A stretch of 64,000 nt of DNA from Microvirga sp. Mcv34 (GCF_024519725.1 NZ_JALJRK010000005.1:115043-179042); one strand, 5' to 3'; positions 7,984 through 17,665 are shown, counted from the stretch's first letter. The notes: generated by a model from the letters alone, not told the origin. Program-made: numbers and translations.

Positions 7984-9177
7984 ATGCTTGACCTTCGCTC
8001 GCAGTTCTCCCGCTTCCTCAACACCGAGCCGGACCGCCTGCATTTCGCGGCCCACAGTCATCATCCCTGGCCGGACGTGACACGCGACGCGCAACTCCAG
8101 GCCTGGGATGACGCGTCCCGCCTCATCGACGACAAGTGGGAGCATGTCCTTGGTCCCGTCCTCGACGAGTATCGCGGCCATGTGGCCGGACATCTCAACC
8201 TGCCCGACCCGTCGACCATTGCGATCGCGCCCAACACTCATGAATTCCTGAAGCGCATCCTCTCCTGCTTCCCCACCGACCGACCGATCCGCATCCTGAC
8301 CTCGGACGGCGAGTTTCACTCCTTCTCGCGCCAGATCGCGCGGCTGGAGGAGGAGCGGGTCGTTGCGGTCACCCGGGTGCCGGCCGAGCCCTTCGCCACC
8401 TTCGAAGACCGCTTCTACGCCGCCGCGCAGGAGGGCTACGATCTCGTCTTCGTGAGCCAGGTCTTCTTCAATTCGGGCTTCGCGCTGGACGGACGCTATC
8501 TCGCGGAATGCAATCGCGACGGCGCGATGATCGTGATCGACGGCTATCACGGCTTCATGGCGCGGCCGACCGATCTCGGCAGCATCGCGGATCGCGTGTT
8601 CTACATCGCCGGCGGCTACAAATACGCTATGGCGGGCGAAGGCGCGTGCTTCATGCACTGCCCGCCCGGATGGGGCCCGCGCCCGCGCGACACCGGCTGG
8701 TACGCGGCTTTCGGCAATCTCACGAACGCGCAGAGCGGACAGGTCGGCTACAGCCAGGACGGCTGGCGCTTCATGGGATCGACCTTCGATCCCTCGGGTC
8801 TCTACCGCTTCAATGCGGTGATGCGCTGGCTCGCCGAGGAAGGCATCACGCCCGGCATCATCCACGCTCATGCCAAGGCCCTGCAGCAGCATTTCCTGCG
8901 CGGCATCGGCGGCTCCGCCCTGTTCGAGAAGGCCTCGCTCGTGGTGCCGGCTGACGAGATGCGGCGCGGCAACTTCCTCACCTTCCAAGCCGCCGAAGCT
9001 CAATCCATTTACCGCGACCTCGCGGAGCTGCGCGTGGTCACCGACGTGCGTGGACAACGCCTGCGCATCGGCTTCGGCATCTACCAGACGGAAGAGGAAG
9101 TGGACGATCTCGTGCGCCGCATCGACGAGGCGGGCGCGCTCGAATCCCTGCCGCTCAATACATCCTCGGCGGCATGA
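7984..9177 (+). CDS. kynU: Kynureninase-like class V PLP enzyme
   Basis: 397 residues with the aminotransferase class V fold. The PLP lysine is very probably K213 in G-G-Y-K-Y-A-M-A-G-E-G, with the cofactor aspartate about 30 residues earlier in V-I-D-G-Y-H. Its position right behind kynA points to kynureninase, which splits kynurenine into anthranilate and alanine. The sequence lacks the usual N-terminal N-S-L-G box and the H-K-Y lysine context of textbook KynU, so it belongs to a divergent branch. An arylformamidase (KynB) is not next to it. Another class V lyase remains possible. Confidence 0.7.
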   Translation: MLDLRSQFSRFLNTEPDRLHFAAHSHHPWPDVTRDAQLQAWDDASRLIDDKWEHVLGPVLDEYRGHVAGHLNLPDPSTIAIAPNTHEFLKRILSCFPTDRPIRILTSDGEFHSFSRQIARLEEERVVAVTRVPAEPFATFEDRFYAAAQEGYDLVFVSQVFFNSGFALDGRYLAECNRDGAMIVIDGYHGFMARPTDLGSIADRVFYIAGGYKYAMAGEGACFMHCPPGWGPRPRDTGWYAAFGNLTNAQSGQVGYSQDGWRFMGSTFDPSGLYRFNAVMRWLAEEGITPGIIHAHAKALQQHFLRGIGGSALFEKASLVVPADEMRRGNFLTFQAAEAQSIYRDLAELRVVTDVRGQRLRIGFGIYQTEEEVDDLVRRIDEAGALESLPLNTSSAA

Positions 9178-9195
9178 ATTCGAAGGGAAGATCGG

Positions 9196-9213
9196 AGCAG
9201 CCTGGGGGCTGCT
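9196..9213. terminator. Hairpin between convergent kynU and hdeD-like gene
   Basis: AGCAGCC (9196-9202) pairs with GGCTGCT (9207-9213) around a 4-base loop. No T-run follows on either strand, so its role as terminator is uncertain. Confidence 0.4.
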
Positions 9214-9216
9214 TCG

Positions 9217-9789
9217 CTAACTCATTCTAACCTGCCACGCGAGATAGGCGATCGCCGTGCCGACGCTGATCAGGTTGAGCCCGAGCAGGAAACCCAACAG
9301 CCACACGGAGGTGACCGGCAGGTTGGCCCAGAGCACGAGGGACAGCACGATTCCGACCATGCCGCTCCCGAGCACCCAGCCCCAATTGGGAAAGGGCCGG
9401 ATCGTCAGGGCGAAGACAACCTTCGAAATGCCCTCGATCATGAAGAACACGATGAGGAGGAGCGTGATCGTCGTCAGCCCCTGGGCCGGGTCGCGCAGGA
9501 ACAGGAAGCCGATCAGCACGGCAAGGCAGATGGAGATCAGCTGGAGCCAGAAATGCGGCACGTGCCGCGCGCTGATGAGGCTGAGCGCCTGCACGAAGCC
9601 GCTGATGACCAGGAGCCAGCCGAGGAGAACGATGACAGCCGTGGACGAGAAGACGGGATAGATGATCGCCAGGAAACCGGCGGCGATCAGCAACACACCC
9701 TCGACGAGGTACCACAGCGCATAACGCTTGACCGCGTCCCGCATCGCTTCGCGGAAGACTTCCGCGGCGGCGTCCAACGTCATGGCCAT
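9217..9789 (-). CDS. HdeD family (DUF308) membrane protein
   Basis: About 190 residues made almost entirely of membrane helices, arranged as three pairs in the manner of HdeD/DUF308 proteins. HdeD helps E. coli survive acid at high cell density; the biochemical role is unknown. The start M-A-M-T-L-D at 9789 is chosen because GGAGGG lies just upstream on the coding strand; the longer frame reaching 9930 would overlap the DUF1269 gene and has a nonsense-like basic N-terminus. It follows that gene on the same strand, suggesting a stress-related pair. Confidence 0.85.
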   Translation of the reverse strand: MAMTLDAAAEVFREAMRDAVKRYALWYLVEGVLLIAAGFLAIIYPVFSSTAVIVLLGWLLVISGFVQALSLISARHVPHFWLQLISICLAVLIGFLFLRDPAQGLTTITLLLIVFFMIEGISKVVFALTIRPFPNWGWVLGSGMVGIVLSLVLWANLPVTSVWLLGFLLGLNLISVGTAIAYLAWQVRMS

Positions 9790-9817
9790 CGTACCCTCCG
9801 GACCGACACGGAAAATC

Positions 9818-10420
9818 CTACGCTGCCGGCGATGCTGGCGATGCCGATGCAGGCGGCACGGCCGCTGCCGCTGCTGCGGCCGCCGCTGCGCCGTCGCTCG
9901 GGCTCGGTGCATGCGCTTTCGACAGGGCATCCTGAAGCTTCTTCTCCTGCTCCGGCGACAGGGAGGAGCGGATGATATGCCCCTTGAAACCCGACAGCTC
10001 GGCCAGCACCTTCTCCGGCTGCGACTTCCGGATCAGCAGGAACAGGGCTGACGTATCGGGCTTGAGGGTCGCGCCGAGGGACTGGATGAATTCGTCGTTG
10101 ATGCCGTAGTCGATCAGGCTTCCCGACAAGGCCCCGGAGCCTGCGCCTACGGCGCCGCCGATCGCAAGGCCCGCGAGCGGGTTGAGGAACAGAAGCCCGA
10201 TGAGGCTGCCCCACATCGCCCCCGACAGCCCGCCGGATGCCGCGCCGAGGCGCACGAGATTCATGCTCTGCTTGATGCGCACGGCTCCGTCGGAACCGCG
10301 AATAGCCACGACCGCATCTTCCAGGTCGATGAGGTATTCCTTCTGCATCCGGGTCAGCTCGGTCAGGACACGATCGGCATCGTTCGGGTTGTCGAATCCA
10401 ACGACCACGAGTTCGGACAT
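9818..10420 (-). CDS. DUF1269 family membrane protein
   Basis: 200 residues. The N-terminal 60 residues are a soluble domain starting M-S-E-L-V-V-V-G-F-D. A glycine-rich hairpin of two membrane segments follows (about 62-105), then a second soluble part, and the last 30 residues are a low-complexity Ala/Pro/Ser tail. This is the DUF1269 architecture. Members often sit near stress genes and their function is not established. A strong GGAGGAGGG precedes the ATG. The hdeD-like gene is 28 bases downstream. Confidence 0.85.
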   Translation of the reverse strand: MSELVVVGFDNPNDADRVLTELTRMQKEYLIDLEDAVVAIRGSDGAVRIKQSMNLVRLGAASGGLSGAMWGSLIGLLFLNPLAGLAIGGAVGAGSGALSGSLIDYGINDEFIQSLGATLKPDTSALFLLIRKSQPEKVLAELSGFKGHIIRSSLSPEQEKKLQDALSKAHAPSPSDGAAAAAAAAAAVPPASASPASPAA

Positions 10421-10550
10421 GATACGCCCTCCTCCTGTTGCGCCATGACTCGAAGGGTAATGGGCAACACTGACAGGTCCATCGGGTCTAACCCGCAGCG
10501 GACGCGGGAATTGTCATGAGACCCGGGTGAAAAATCCGGCCTGCATGACC

Positions 10551-11489
10551 TCAACGAGACGGCTGGGCGTCGCTGCGTTTCGCAACGCTTCCCAAAGCCC
10601 GGGCCTCCATTCGTGCAGGAGCCTGCCGGCCGCATTTGAGCGGACGCAGATCGGCAGCGGGCGCCGGCGCCACGGCCCTCATGGTGCGCAGGTTGCCGAC
10701 GGAGTTCGTCCCTTCCGACAGTCCGTTGTCGAGGAGGCCCCGCATCACCAGCGTCCGCGTCGCGGCGCTGGGCGCGCCGAGGACGACGCCAATGACGCGC
10801 CGGTTGCCGCGAAGGGCCGAGACGGCCACGTTGAATCCGGAGGCGCAGACATAGCCGGTCTTGGACGCTTCAAGGCCCGCATATTCCTCGACCAGCTTGT
10901 TGGTGTTCTTCAGCATCCGCCCGTTCACGGTCACGGCGGGGGTCCTGAGAAGATCCAGGTGGTCGGCGTGATAGCTCAGGAGAACCAGCATCAGCAGCGC
11001 CATGTCGCGCGCATTGGTCACCTGCCGATCGTCGTGCAGGCCGGTCGGGTTGACGAACCGGGTCCCGGTCATGCCGAGGCGTCTCGCCTCCTGGTTCATC
11101 GCCGCGACGAAGGCCTCCTCGCTGCCGCCGATGGCCTCCGCGATCGCCATCGACACGTCGTTGGCGCTCTTGACCATGATGACGGTGAGCGCGTCCTCCA
11201 GCCGGAGGGACGTGCCCGGCGGAACGCCGAGCTTCGTCGGGGCCTGGGCAACTGCCTTCGGGCTCAGAACGATGGAGGTGTCCATGCTGGCCCGGCCCGC
11301 CTCGACGGCCGTGAGGGCCAGGTGCGCCGTCATCATCTTGGTGAGCGACGCCGGATGCCAGGAGCGCGTCGCCTCCTGGGCGGCGAGAATGTCGCCGGTC
11401 GACGCATCCACCAGCAGCATGGGAGAGGCCCCGGCGGACAGGGGCATCAGGAGAAGGCCGGCAGCCAGGAGGATCGAGAGCGGCTTCAT
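10551..11489 (-). CDS. D-alanyl-D-alanine carboxypeptidase (peptidase S11)
   Basis: 312 residues with a signal peptide (1-21), so it acts in the periplasm, where it removes the terminal D-Ala from peptidoglycan stem peptides. All three penicillin-binding motifs are present: S48-L-T-K51 (acylated serine 48), S108-A-N110 and K210-T-G212. It is shorter than E. coli DacA/DacC because the C-terminal beta-rich domain and amphipathic anchor are missing; the last 50 residues look unstructured and basic. It may therefore be a soluble periplasmic enzyme, as in many rhizobial DacF-type proteins. Confidence 0.92.
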   Translation of the reverse strand: MKPLSILLAAGLLLMPLSAGASPMLLVDASTGDILAAQEATRSWHPASLTKMMTAHLALTAVEAGRASMDTSIVLSPKAVAQAPTKLGVPPGTSLRLEDALTVIMVKSANDVSMAIAEAIGGSEEAFVAAMNQEARRLGMTGTRFVNPTGLHDDRQVTNARDMALLMLVLLSYHADHLDLLRTPAVTVNGRMLKNTNKLVEEYAGLEASKTGYVCASGFNVAVSALRGNRRVIGVVLGAPSAATRTLVMRGLLDNGLSEGTNSVGNLRTMRAVAPAPAADLRPLKCGRQAPARMEARALGSVAKRSDAQPSR

Positions 11490-11589
11490 GGCCGGATCGT
11501 TGCCCGAACCGCGGCCTTGCGCAAGCGTCCGGCAACGAAAACCGCCCCGCTCTACCCCTTTCGGGCTGCCGAGAGCTGTTCAGGGGCCC

Positions 11590-11835
11590 TCAAACGGCCG
11601 TTTCCGCCAAGAGGACGACGATGCCGAGCGCAACCAGAATGATGCTGGGCCAATGGTGCCGGGGATGAAGCGCCCGCGCCCTCTCCCGTGGCTCCAGCGT
11701 CACGTTGTTCCCCGTCGAGCCCGTGCCGTGAGGGTCGCTCAGGCGCCCTTTCCAGAGAACCTGGCCTGCCGCGAGCACGATCCCGGCGACGATGAGCAGC
11801 GCGCCGATCCAGATGAGGACCATGCCCGAATGCAT
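11590..11835 (-). CDS. Small two-helix membrane protein
   Basis: 81 residues with two predicted membrane helices (about 4-24 and 59-79) joined by a basic, histidine-containing loop. The ATG at 11835 is chosen because GGGGAGGGG lies four bases upstream; the 14 extra codons of the longer frame precede that site. No known domain is recognised. The gene sits between the HI0933-family oxidoreductase and the carboxypeptidase on the same strand. Confidence 0.6.
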   Translation of the reverse strand: MHSGMVLIWIGALLIVAGIVLAAGQVLWKGRLSDPHGTGSTGNNVTLEPRERARALHPRHHWPSIILVALGIVVLLAETAV

Positions 11836-11910
11836 GACACCCCTCCCCATGAGCTGCGATCGTCGGAAGCATAGCACAGGACCCGGGGAGAACCCAGGGA
11901 TCGTACGGCC

Positions 11911-13089
11911 TCAGGCCGCCTGTCCGGCGCACCAGCCGGACGACCAGGCCCATTGGAAGTTATAGCCGCCGAGCCAGCCCGTGACGTCCACCACCTCGCC
12001 GATGAAGTAGAGGCCGGGCACCGCCTTGGCTTCCATGGTGCGGGAATCGAGCTCGCGGGTATCGACGCCGCCGAGCGTCACCTCGGCGGTGCGATAGCCT
12101 TCCGAGCCGGCCGGCTTGAAGCGCCAGCTGTTCACCGCCTCGTCGACGGCGCGAAGCCTCTTGTCGGAATAATCGGCGAGGTTGGCCGGTCCCTTCTCCG
12201 TCTCGGCGATCAGCTGCGCCAGACGCTTGGGCAGGAAGGCCGATAAGGCCGTCTGCAGAGCCTGCCGCCCGTTCTGCGCGCGGGCGGCGCGCAGCTCCTC
12301 GAAGAGGTTCACGCCCGGCAGCAAGGAGAGCACGATCTCGTCTCCCTCGCGCCAATAGGACGAGATCTGCAGGATCGCGGGGCCGCTCAGCCCGCGATGG
12401 GTGAACAGCATGGCCTCGGCGAACGATGTCTTCCGGCAGCTCGCCACCGCATCGGCCGACACGCCCGCCAGAGGCGTGAGACGCTCGAGCATGGTCGGCT
12501 CCAGGGTCAGCGGAACCAGCGCCGGCCGCGTCTCGACGATCCTCAATCCGAATTGCTGCGCCAGATCATAACCGAATCCGGTCGCGTCCATTTTCGGAAT
12601 GGATTTCCCACCCGTGGCCACCACGAGGGAGCGGCACTGCACGGAGCCCTGCGAAAGCTTGAGCGCGAAGCCCTCCGGGCTCTTCTCCACGCTCTCGACG
12701 GAGGTCGAGAGACGAAGCTCCACATTGGCCTGTCGCATCTCGCTCAGGAGCAGATCGACGATCTGCCTCGACGAGCCGTCGCAGAAGAGCTGCCCCAGGG
12801 TCTTCTCGTGATAGGCGATGCCGTAGCGCTCAACGAGGGCGATGAAGTCGGCTTGAGTGTAGCGGCGCAGGGCCGAGATGGCGAAGCTCGGGTTCTGTGA
12901 AATGAAATTGGCCGGAGCGGCGTTGAGATTGGTGAAATTGCAGCGCCCGCCGCCGGAGATGCGGATCTTCTCGCCGGGCTTGACCGCATGATCGAGGACC
13001 AGCACGGAACGGCCGCGCTTGCCGGCCTCCGCCGCACACATCATCCCGGCGGCACCCGCGCCGATCACCACAACGTCGAAGAGATCCAA
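11911..13089 (-). CDS. HI0933/BaiN-family NAD(P)/FAD-dependent oxidoreductase
   Basis: 392 residues. The N-terminus has the dinucleotide-binding G-A-G-A-A-G (10-15) and the family hallmark G-E-K-I-R-I-S-G-G-G-R-C-N-F-T-N around 39-54. Near the C-terminus is the FAD-contacting G-E-V-V-D-V-T-G-W-L-G-G-Y-N-F-Q-W-A segment. Members of this flavoprotein family (HI0933, BaiN, YhiN) are common, but most have no assigned substrate; aminoacetone or bile-acid chemistry has been named for a few. The exact reaction here is unknown. Confidence 0.9.
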   Translation of the reverse strand: MDLFDVVVIGAGAAGMMCAAEAGKRGRSVLVLDHAVKPGEKIRISGGGRCNFTNLNAAPANFISQNPSFAISALRRYTQADFIALVERYGIAYHEKTLGQLFCDGSSRQIVDLLLSEMRQANVELRLSTSVESVEKSPEGFALKLSQGSVQCRSLVVATGGKSIPKMDATGFGYDLAQQFGLRIVETRPALVPLTLEPTMLERLTPLAGVSADAVASCRKTSFAEAMLFTHRGLSGPAILQISSYWREGDEIVLSLLPGVNLFEELRAARAQNGRQALQTALSAFLPKRLAQLIAETEKGPANLADYSDKRLRAVDEAVNSWRFKPAGSEGYRTAEVTLGGVDTRELDSRTMEAKAVPGLYFIGEVVDVTGWLGGYNFQWAWSSGWCAGQAA

Positions 13090-13521
13090 GTGAGGTCTTC
13101 CTGAGAGATATTCCGAGCGCTCTCACGTGCTTCGCACGGAAAGCTGAGTATGAACGTACGAGATGGCCGTTCGTAGTGAACCTCGGAAGGAGACGCAAGT
13201 ATCGGCCTATAGTCTCACCCCGTCATGGCCTCCCCGGACTTGATCCGGGGATTCGTGCCGGCCATCCCGATGCTTTGAAACGCCGCGCTTTTCCAGTCGA
13301 TATCACCGGCGCGAGGCCGGTGACGACGTGTGAAAGTGTTATGCGTCGAACCAACCTGCCTTCAGGCAATATTTGCACCCGCGCTTCCTGCGGCAATTGA
13401 AGCCGATCCGCCAGGCGCGTATCATCGCGGTGTTCAAAGCAACTGCGCATCCCGAAGCGACGGTGTGTCAGTTCATCCGCCCTCCCGGCATGCGAGCGTC
13501 CTCGTCTCACAGGAGGTTGTC
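13090..13521. other. Non-coding gap containing a REP-like element
   Basis: Apart from the REP-like element at 13221-13329 and the AGGAGG ribosome binding site of the next gene (13511-13516), I see no gene or clear signal here. Confidence 0.6.
13221..13329. repeat. REP-like palindromic element, copy 1 (long form)
   Basis: Starts CGTCATGGCC and ends CCGGTGACGACGTG. It contains an internal CCCCGGACTTGATCCGGGG hairpin arm, a central GCCGGCCATCCCGAT box and a closing ATCACCGGC/GCCGGTGA hairpin. The same layout recurs at 20050, 41992 and 47550. Confidence 0.8.
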
Positions 13522-13992
13522 ATGACGATCGCGCCCACCCTTCAGCGCTACATGTCCGATCAGAACATCAGCTTCGACCTGATCCAGCACGAACCGGCGA
13601 TGACCTCGCTGGGCGCGGCTCATGCGGGGCATGTGCCGGGCGACCGGCTGGCCAAGGGCATCATGCTCAGCGACGGGCGGAACTACATGCTTGCCGTTCT
13701 GCCCGCCTCGCACCACCTGCGCCTGTCGGATCTCAAGTCCGAGCTTGGCCAGGAGTTGCGCCTGGCGTCCGAAGACGAGATCGTCCAGGTGTTCCGCGAC
13801 TGCGACCGCGGCGCCATCCCGCCCGTCGGCACGTGTTACGGCCTCGACGTGATTGTCGAGGACAGCATGGAGCGCCTGCCCGACATCTATTTCGAAGGCG
13901 GAGACCACGCCACGCTGGTTCATGTGAAAGGCGACGATTTCGCGCGTCTCAATCCGCGCGCTCAGCATGGCACGTTCAGCGAGCGGATGTAG
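13522..13992 (+). CDS. YbaK/EbsC-family aminoacyl-tRNA deacylase-like protein
   Basis: 156 residues, one YbaK/ProX domain. Such proteins remove wrongly attached amino acids from tRNA in trans. Here the short form starts M-T-I-A-P-T-L-Q-R-Y and includes the conserved D-R-L-A-K-G-I-M-L stretch holding the family lysine. The ATG at 13522 is supported by a perfect AGGAGG six bases before it; the frame remains open upstream but has no such site. Substrate (Cys-tRNA-Pro, Ala-tRNA-Pro or other) cannot be told. Confidence 0.85.
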   Translation: MTIAPTLQRYMSDQNISFDLIQHEPAMTSLGAAHAGHVPGDRLAKGIMLSDGRNYMLAVLPASHHLRLSDLKSELGQELRLASEDEIVQVFRDCDRGAIPPVGTCYGLDVIVEDSMERLPDIYFEGGDHATLVHVKGDDFARLNPRAQHGTFSERM

Positions 13993-14178
13993 CGCGCAAA
14001 CCCGCCAAGCTGAAGCATCGGATGTGAATTCGAACGCACGCACGATGCGTCAGAGGGCTGACCTGTTCAAGGCAGGTCAGCTCGGCGGACACTCGAAACC
14101 GTGATAGAGCTCGTTACCTCCAGGCTTCCGCCGAAGCCCTGGACATGCCGACCTGTCACCTGGGTATTCCCTCGCCTC

Positions 14179-14616
14179 ATGCTCCATCTTGCCGAATACG
14201 GCGCCCTGTTCGCCGCGGCCTTCCTCTCGGCCACTCTCTTTCCTTTCCAGTCCGAAGCCGTGCTCTTCGCCATGCTGGTGGCCGATCGCTATCCATGGTG
14301 GCTTCTGATTGCCGTGGCGAGCGCGGGCAACATCCTCGGCTCGATCGTGAACTGGTATCTCGGCCGGTTCTTCGCCCATTTCGAGGACCGCCCCTGGTTC
14401 CCAGTCAAGCGCAAGCAGATGGCCCGGGCCGAAGCCTGGTACCACCGCTACGGGCGCTGGACGCTGCTGCTGAGCTGGACGCCGATCATCGGCGATCCGC
14501 TCACCATCGTGGCGGGCGTGATGCACGAGCCCCTGCGGGTCTTCATCCCGCTCGTGGCGCTCGCCAAGACGGGTCGGTATCTGGCGGTGGCCGCGCTGAG
14601 CCTCGGATGGGTTTGA
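14179..14616 (+). CDS. YqaA/DedA-like small membrane protein
   Basis: 145 residues from this start, close to the size of E. coli YqaA. It has four hydrophobic segments and a central hydrophilic loop of alternating Arg/Lys and aromatics, with a G-N-x-L-G-S motif in the second segment as in the SNARE-associated DedA/YqaA group. These proteins are linked to membrane lipid scrambling; a role for YqaA itself is not established. The frame is open back to a GTG at 14101, but the N-terminal extension looks unlike the family, so ATG 14179 is preferred. Neither start has a good ribosome binding site. Confidence 0.8.
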   Translation: MLHLAEYGALFAAAFLSATLFPFQSEAVLFAMLVADRYPWWLLIAVASAGNILGSIVNWYLGRFFAHFEDRPWFPVKRKQMARAEAWYHRYGRWTLLLSWTPIIGDPLTIVAGVMHEPLRVFIPLVALAKTGRYLAVAALSLGWV

Positions 14617-14671
14617 CATCCCCGCCGTCGTTCCGGCAAGCCGAAAGCGAACCAGGAAAAACGGTGGACGT

Positions 14672-14908
14672 TCACGGCCCCTGCAAGCTCGCCCAGATCT
14701 CCTCCAAATGCCGCGGCCCGAGCACGGCCCCCGAGGCAGCCCGGATCACGGCTTCCATGCCGGCGGGCGGCTCATTGTTCATGGCCCAGTGAACGGCCTC
14801 GCGGAGGGTGGCGAATTCCCTCACGTCGCTCGGATGGCCTTGGCTGGCCGTGCCGATGGGTTCGTATTGCAGATGGGCCGGGGCATCCAGTTCGGCTTTG
14901 GTGAGCAT
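14672..14908 (-). CDS. Small conserved hypothetical protein, 78 aa
   Basis: A 78-residue soluble protein with a central T-L-R-E-A-V-H-W-A-M segment typical of short alphaproteobacterial hypothetical proteins. There is no signal peptide, membrane segment or recognised domain. It lies between the YqaA gene (convergent) and the cation transporter gene (same strand, upstream). Codon use is like that of its neighbours, which supports coding. No function is proposed. Confidence 0.6.
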   Translation of the reverse strand: MLTKAELDAPAHLQYEPIGTASQGHPSDVREFATLREAVHWAMNNEPPAGMEAVIRAASGAVLGPRHLEEIWASLQGP

Positions 14909-14955
14909 GGCGCTGTCCTGCCTCGTTCGGGGTGGCTTAAGCTGGACAACGTTCT

Positions 14956-15558
14956 TCAGGGTTCAGCCGTTGCAGCCCTATGCTCCTCGCGGGCCGCTTC
15001 CCAAACCTCCCGTGCGGCATCGGCGTTCATCGCCGCGATGGCCAGGCCGACGATCAGGTCCGGCCAGGCCGAGAGTGTCCCGGCCGTGACCAGCCCGGCC
15101 CCGATGATGGCGATATTGGCGGCGGCATCGTTGCGCGCCGACAGGAAGGCCGCCTTCGTCAGGCTGCCGCTGTGGTGCCTGTAACGCGCGAGAAGGAACG
15201 CGCAGAAGAGATTGACGATCAGGGCTCCCGTTCCGGCGAGGGAGAGCGACACCGGATCCGGCGCCACCGGCTGCCAGAACTTGTCCCAGGCCGTCCAGAG
15301 GGTGGCCAGGCCCGGCACCAGGATGATCCCGGCGAGCGCCATCCCGACCCGGGCCTGCGTCCTGGCACCCCAGCCGAGCGCCGCGAGTATGAGGAGGTTG
15401 ATCGAGGCATCCTCCAGGAAATCGACGCTGTCGGCGAACAGCGACACCGAGCCGATGGCGAGCGCGACGGCGAACTCGACGCCGAAATAGCCGAGGTTCA
15501 GGGCCGCCACGATGGCCACGACACGGCGCAGCTTCCGGCTCGCCTGCACATCACTCAT
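14956..15558 (-). CDS. Cation diffusion facilitator-type transporter (short form)
   Basis: 200 residues with about five to six membrane helices. The second helix carries [11 protein letters not shown], and a later one S-A-R-N-D-A-A-A-N, which match the two metal-binding helices (A-D-x-x-x-D and a later N-D) of CDF exporters. Such proteins exchange Zn2+, Co2+ or Mn2+ for protons. It lacks the usual C-terminal cytoplasmic domain. The start M-S-D-V-Q at 15558 is supported by GGAGGG seven bases upstream; the longer frame to 15774 is not needed. It diverges from ilvD. Confidence 0.8.
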   Translation of the reverse strand: MSDVQASRKLRRVVAIVAALNLGYFGVEFAVALAIGSVSLFADSVDFLEDASINLLILAALGWGARTQARVGMALAGIILVPGLATLWTAWDKFWQPVAPDPVSLSLAGTGALIVNLFCAFLLARYRHHSGSLTKAAFLSARNDAAANIAIIGAGLVTAGTLSAWPDLIVGLAIAAMNADAAREVWEAAREEHRAATAEP

Positions 15559-15772
15559 GGGTTTACCCTCCACGGCGCTCTTCCTACCCCCGACAGTCCG
15601 GCAATTCCATTGCGGCAAAGCAGGCGCGACCACAAGGAATGGCAATTTTTCTTGCAAGTTACGCAATTTCAGTCGAACAAGGCGGCAAAGATCAGCACAT
15701 CCGGCACTCTGCCGCTCAAGGGACCGACCCGGGGGTGAAGGCCACTTTCGGGTCCGATGTTCAGGGGAAACC

Positions 15773-17602
15773 ATGCCAGCCTATCGTTCTCGCACCACCA
15801 CCCACGGCCGCAACATGGCAGGGGCCCGCGGCCTCTGGCGGGCCACGGGCATGAAGGATTCCGACTTCGGCAAGCCGATCATCGCCGTCGTGAACTCCTT
15901 CACCCAGTTCGTGCCTGGCCACGTCCATCTGAAGGACCTCGGCCAACTCGTGGCGCGGGAGATCGAGAAGGCGGGCGGCGTCGCGAAGGAATTCAACACC
16001 ATCGCGGTCGACGACGGCATCGCCATGGGCCATGACGGCATGCTCTACTCCCTGCCCTCGCGGGAGCTGATCGCCGATTCCGTGGAATACATGGTCAACG
16101 CCCATTGCGCCGACGCCATGGTGTGCATCTCCAACTGCGACAAGATCACTCCCGGCATGCTGATGGCCGCCCTGCGGCTCAACATTCCCGTGGTCTTCGT
16201 CTCCGGCGGGCCGATGGAAGCGGGCAAGGTCGTGCTCAACGGCGTGACCAAGAAGCTCGATCTGGTGGACGCCATGGTGGCGGCCGCCGACGACAAGATC
16301 GCCGACGAGGACATCAAGGTCATCGAGCGCTCCGCCTGCCCGACCTGCGGCTCCTGCTCGGGCATGTTCACGGCCAATTCCATGAACTGCCTCACCGAGG
16401 CGCTGGGCCTGTCGCTCCCGGGCAACGGCTCGACGCTCGCCACCCACGCCGACCGCAAGCGCCTCTTCGTGGAAGCCGGCCACCTGATCGTCGATCTCGC
16501 CCGCCGCCATTACGAGCAGGACGACGCGAGCGTGCTGCCGCGCGCCATCGCGTCCTTCGCGGCCTTCGAGAACGCCATGACCCTCGACATCGCCATGGGC
16601 GGGTCGAGCAACACGGTGCTGCACCTGCTGGCCGCCGCCCACGAGGCGGAGGTCGACTTCACCATGGCGGATATCGACCGCCTGTCGCGCCGCGTGCCGG
16701 TGCTGTGCAAGGTCGCGCCCGCCGTCGCGAACGTGCACATGGAAGACGTGCACCGGGCCGGCGGCATCATGGGCATCCTGGGCGAGCTCGACCGGGCGGG
16801 CCTCATCGACACCTCCGTGCCGACGGTCCATTCCGACACCATGAAGTCGGCCCTCGACCGCTGGGACGTGCGCCGCACCAACAGCCATGCCGTGCACGAA
16901 TTCTTCAGTGCCGCTCCCGGGGGCGTGCCGACGCAGGTCGCGTTCAGCCAGGAGAGCCGCTACGACAGCGTCGACACGGACCGGGCCGCCGGCACGATCC
17001 GCGACGCCGAGCACGCCTTCTCGAAGGATGGCGGCCTCGCCGTCCTGTCCGGCAACCTCGCCCTCGACGGCTGCATCGTGAAGACCGCGGGCGTGGACGA
17101 GAGCATCCTGGTGTTCTCGGGTCCGGCCGTCGTGTTCGAGAGCCAGGACGACGCTGTGAGCGGCATCCTCAACGGCAAGGTGAAGGCCGGCGACGTGGTG
17201 GTGATCCGCTACGAGGGCCCGCGCGGCGGTCCCGGCATGCAGGAGATGCTCTATCCCACGAGCTACCTGAAGTCGAAGGGCCTGGGCAAAGCCTGCGCGC
17301 TCATCACGGACGGTCGCTTCTCCGGGGGCACCTCGGGCCTGTCCATCGGCCACGTCTCGCCGGAAGCGGCGGAAGGCGGCACCATCGGCCTCGTGCGCGA
17401 CGGGGACCGGATCGAGATCGACATCCCCAGCCGACGCATCAACCTCGCCGTGGACGAGGCGGAGCTGGAGCGCCGCCGCGCCGAGCAGCAGGCCAAGGGT
17501 TGGCAGCCGGCCGCGCCGCGCAAGCGCAAGGTCTCGGCCGCCCTGAAGGCCTATGCCATGCTGGCCACCAGCGCCGCCAAGGGCGCCGTCCGGCAGATCT
17601 GA
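15773..17602 (+). CDS. ilvD: Dihydroxy-acid dehydratase
   Basis: 609 residues, the standard IlvD length. It dehydrates 2,3-dihydroxy-isovalerate and -methylvalerate to the 2-keto acids in valine and isoleucine synthesis, using an Fe-S cluster. The cluster cysteines are visible in I-S-N-C-D-K and C-P-T-C-G-S-C-S-G. The conserved [10 protein letters not shown] lies near the C-terminus. The ATG at 15773 starts [14 protein letters not shown], the conserved N-terminus, eight bases after AGGGG; the frame upstream lies over the divergent transporter gene. It appears to be a single-gene unit. Confidence 0.97.
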   Translation: MPAYRSRTTTHGRNMAGARGLWRATGMKDSDFGKPIIAVVNSFTQFVPGHVHLKDLGQLVAREIEKAGGVAKEFNTIAVDDGIAMGHDGMLYSLPSRELIADSVEYMVNAHCADAMVCISNCDKITPGMLMAALRLNIPVVFVSGGPMEAGKVVLNGVTKKLDLVDAMVAAADDKIADEDIKVIERSACPTCGSCSGMFTANSMNCLTEALGLSLPGNGSTLATHADRKRLFVEAGHLIVDLARRHYEQDDASVLPRAIASFAAFENAMTLDIAMGGSSNTVLHLLAAAHEAEVDFTMADIDRLSRRVPVLCKVAPAVANVHMEDVHRAGGIMGILGELDRAGLIDTSVPTVHSDTMKSALDRWDVRRTNSHAVHEFFSAAPGGVPTQVAFSQESRYDSVDTDRAAGTIRDAEHAFSKDGGLAVLSGNLALDGCIVKTAGVDESILVFSGPAVVFESQDDAVSGILNGKVKAGDVVVIRYEGPRGGPGMQEMLYPTSYLKSKGLGKACALITDGRFSGGTSGLSIGHVSPEAAEGGTIGLVRDGDRIEIDIPSRRINLAVDEAELERRRAEQQAKGWQPAAPRKRKVSAALKAYAMLATSAAKGAVRQI

Positions 17603-17626
17603 TCTTTCCGGTCGCAGACGAAGAAG

Positions 17627-17665
17627 GGCGGCTCCCGCGGGACATCTCGTCTCCCCGGAGCCGCC
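17627..17665 (+). terminator. Hairpin after ilvD
   Basis: GGCGGCTCC (17627-17635) pairs perfectly with GGAGCCGCC (17657-17665) around a 21-base loop, 24 bases after the ilvD stop. There is no T-run, so it may only stabilise the 3' end. Confidence 0.4.

Noticed and set aside
7093..9057. 654-codon open frame on the minus strand
   Set aside because: Antisense to kynA and the kynureninase-like gene; it is a shadow produced by high GC, with no family resemblance.
15761..17353. 530-codon open frame on the minus strand
   Set aside because: Antisense shadow of ilvD.
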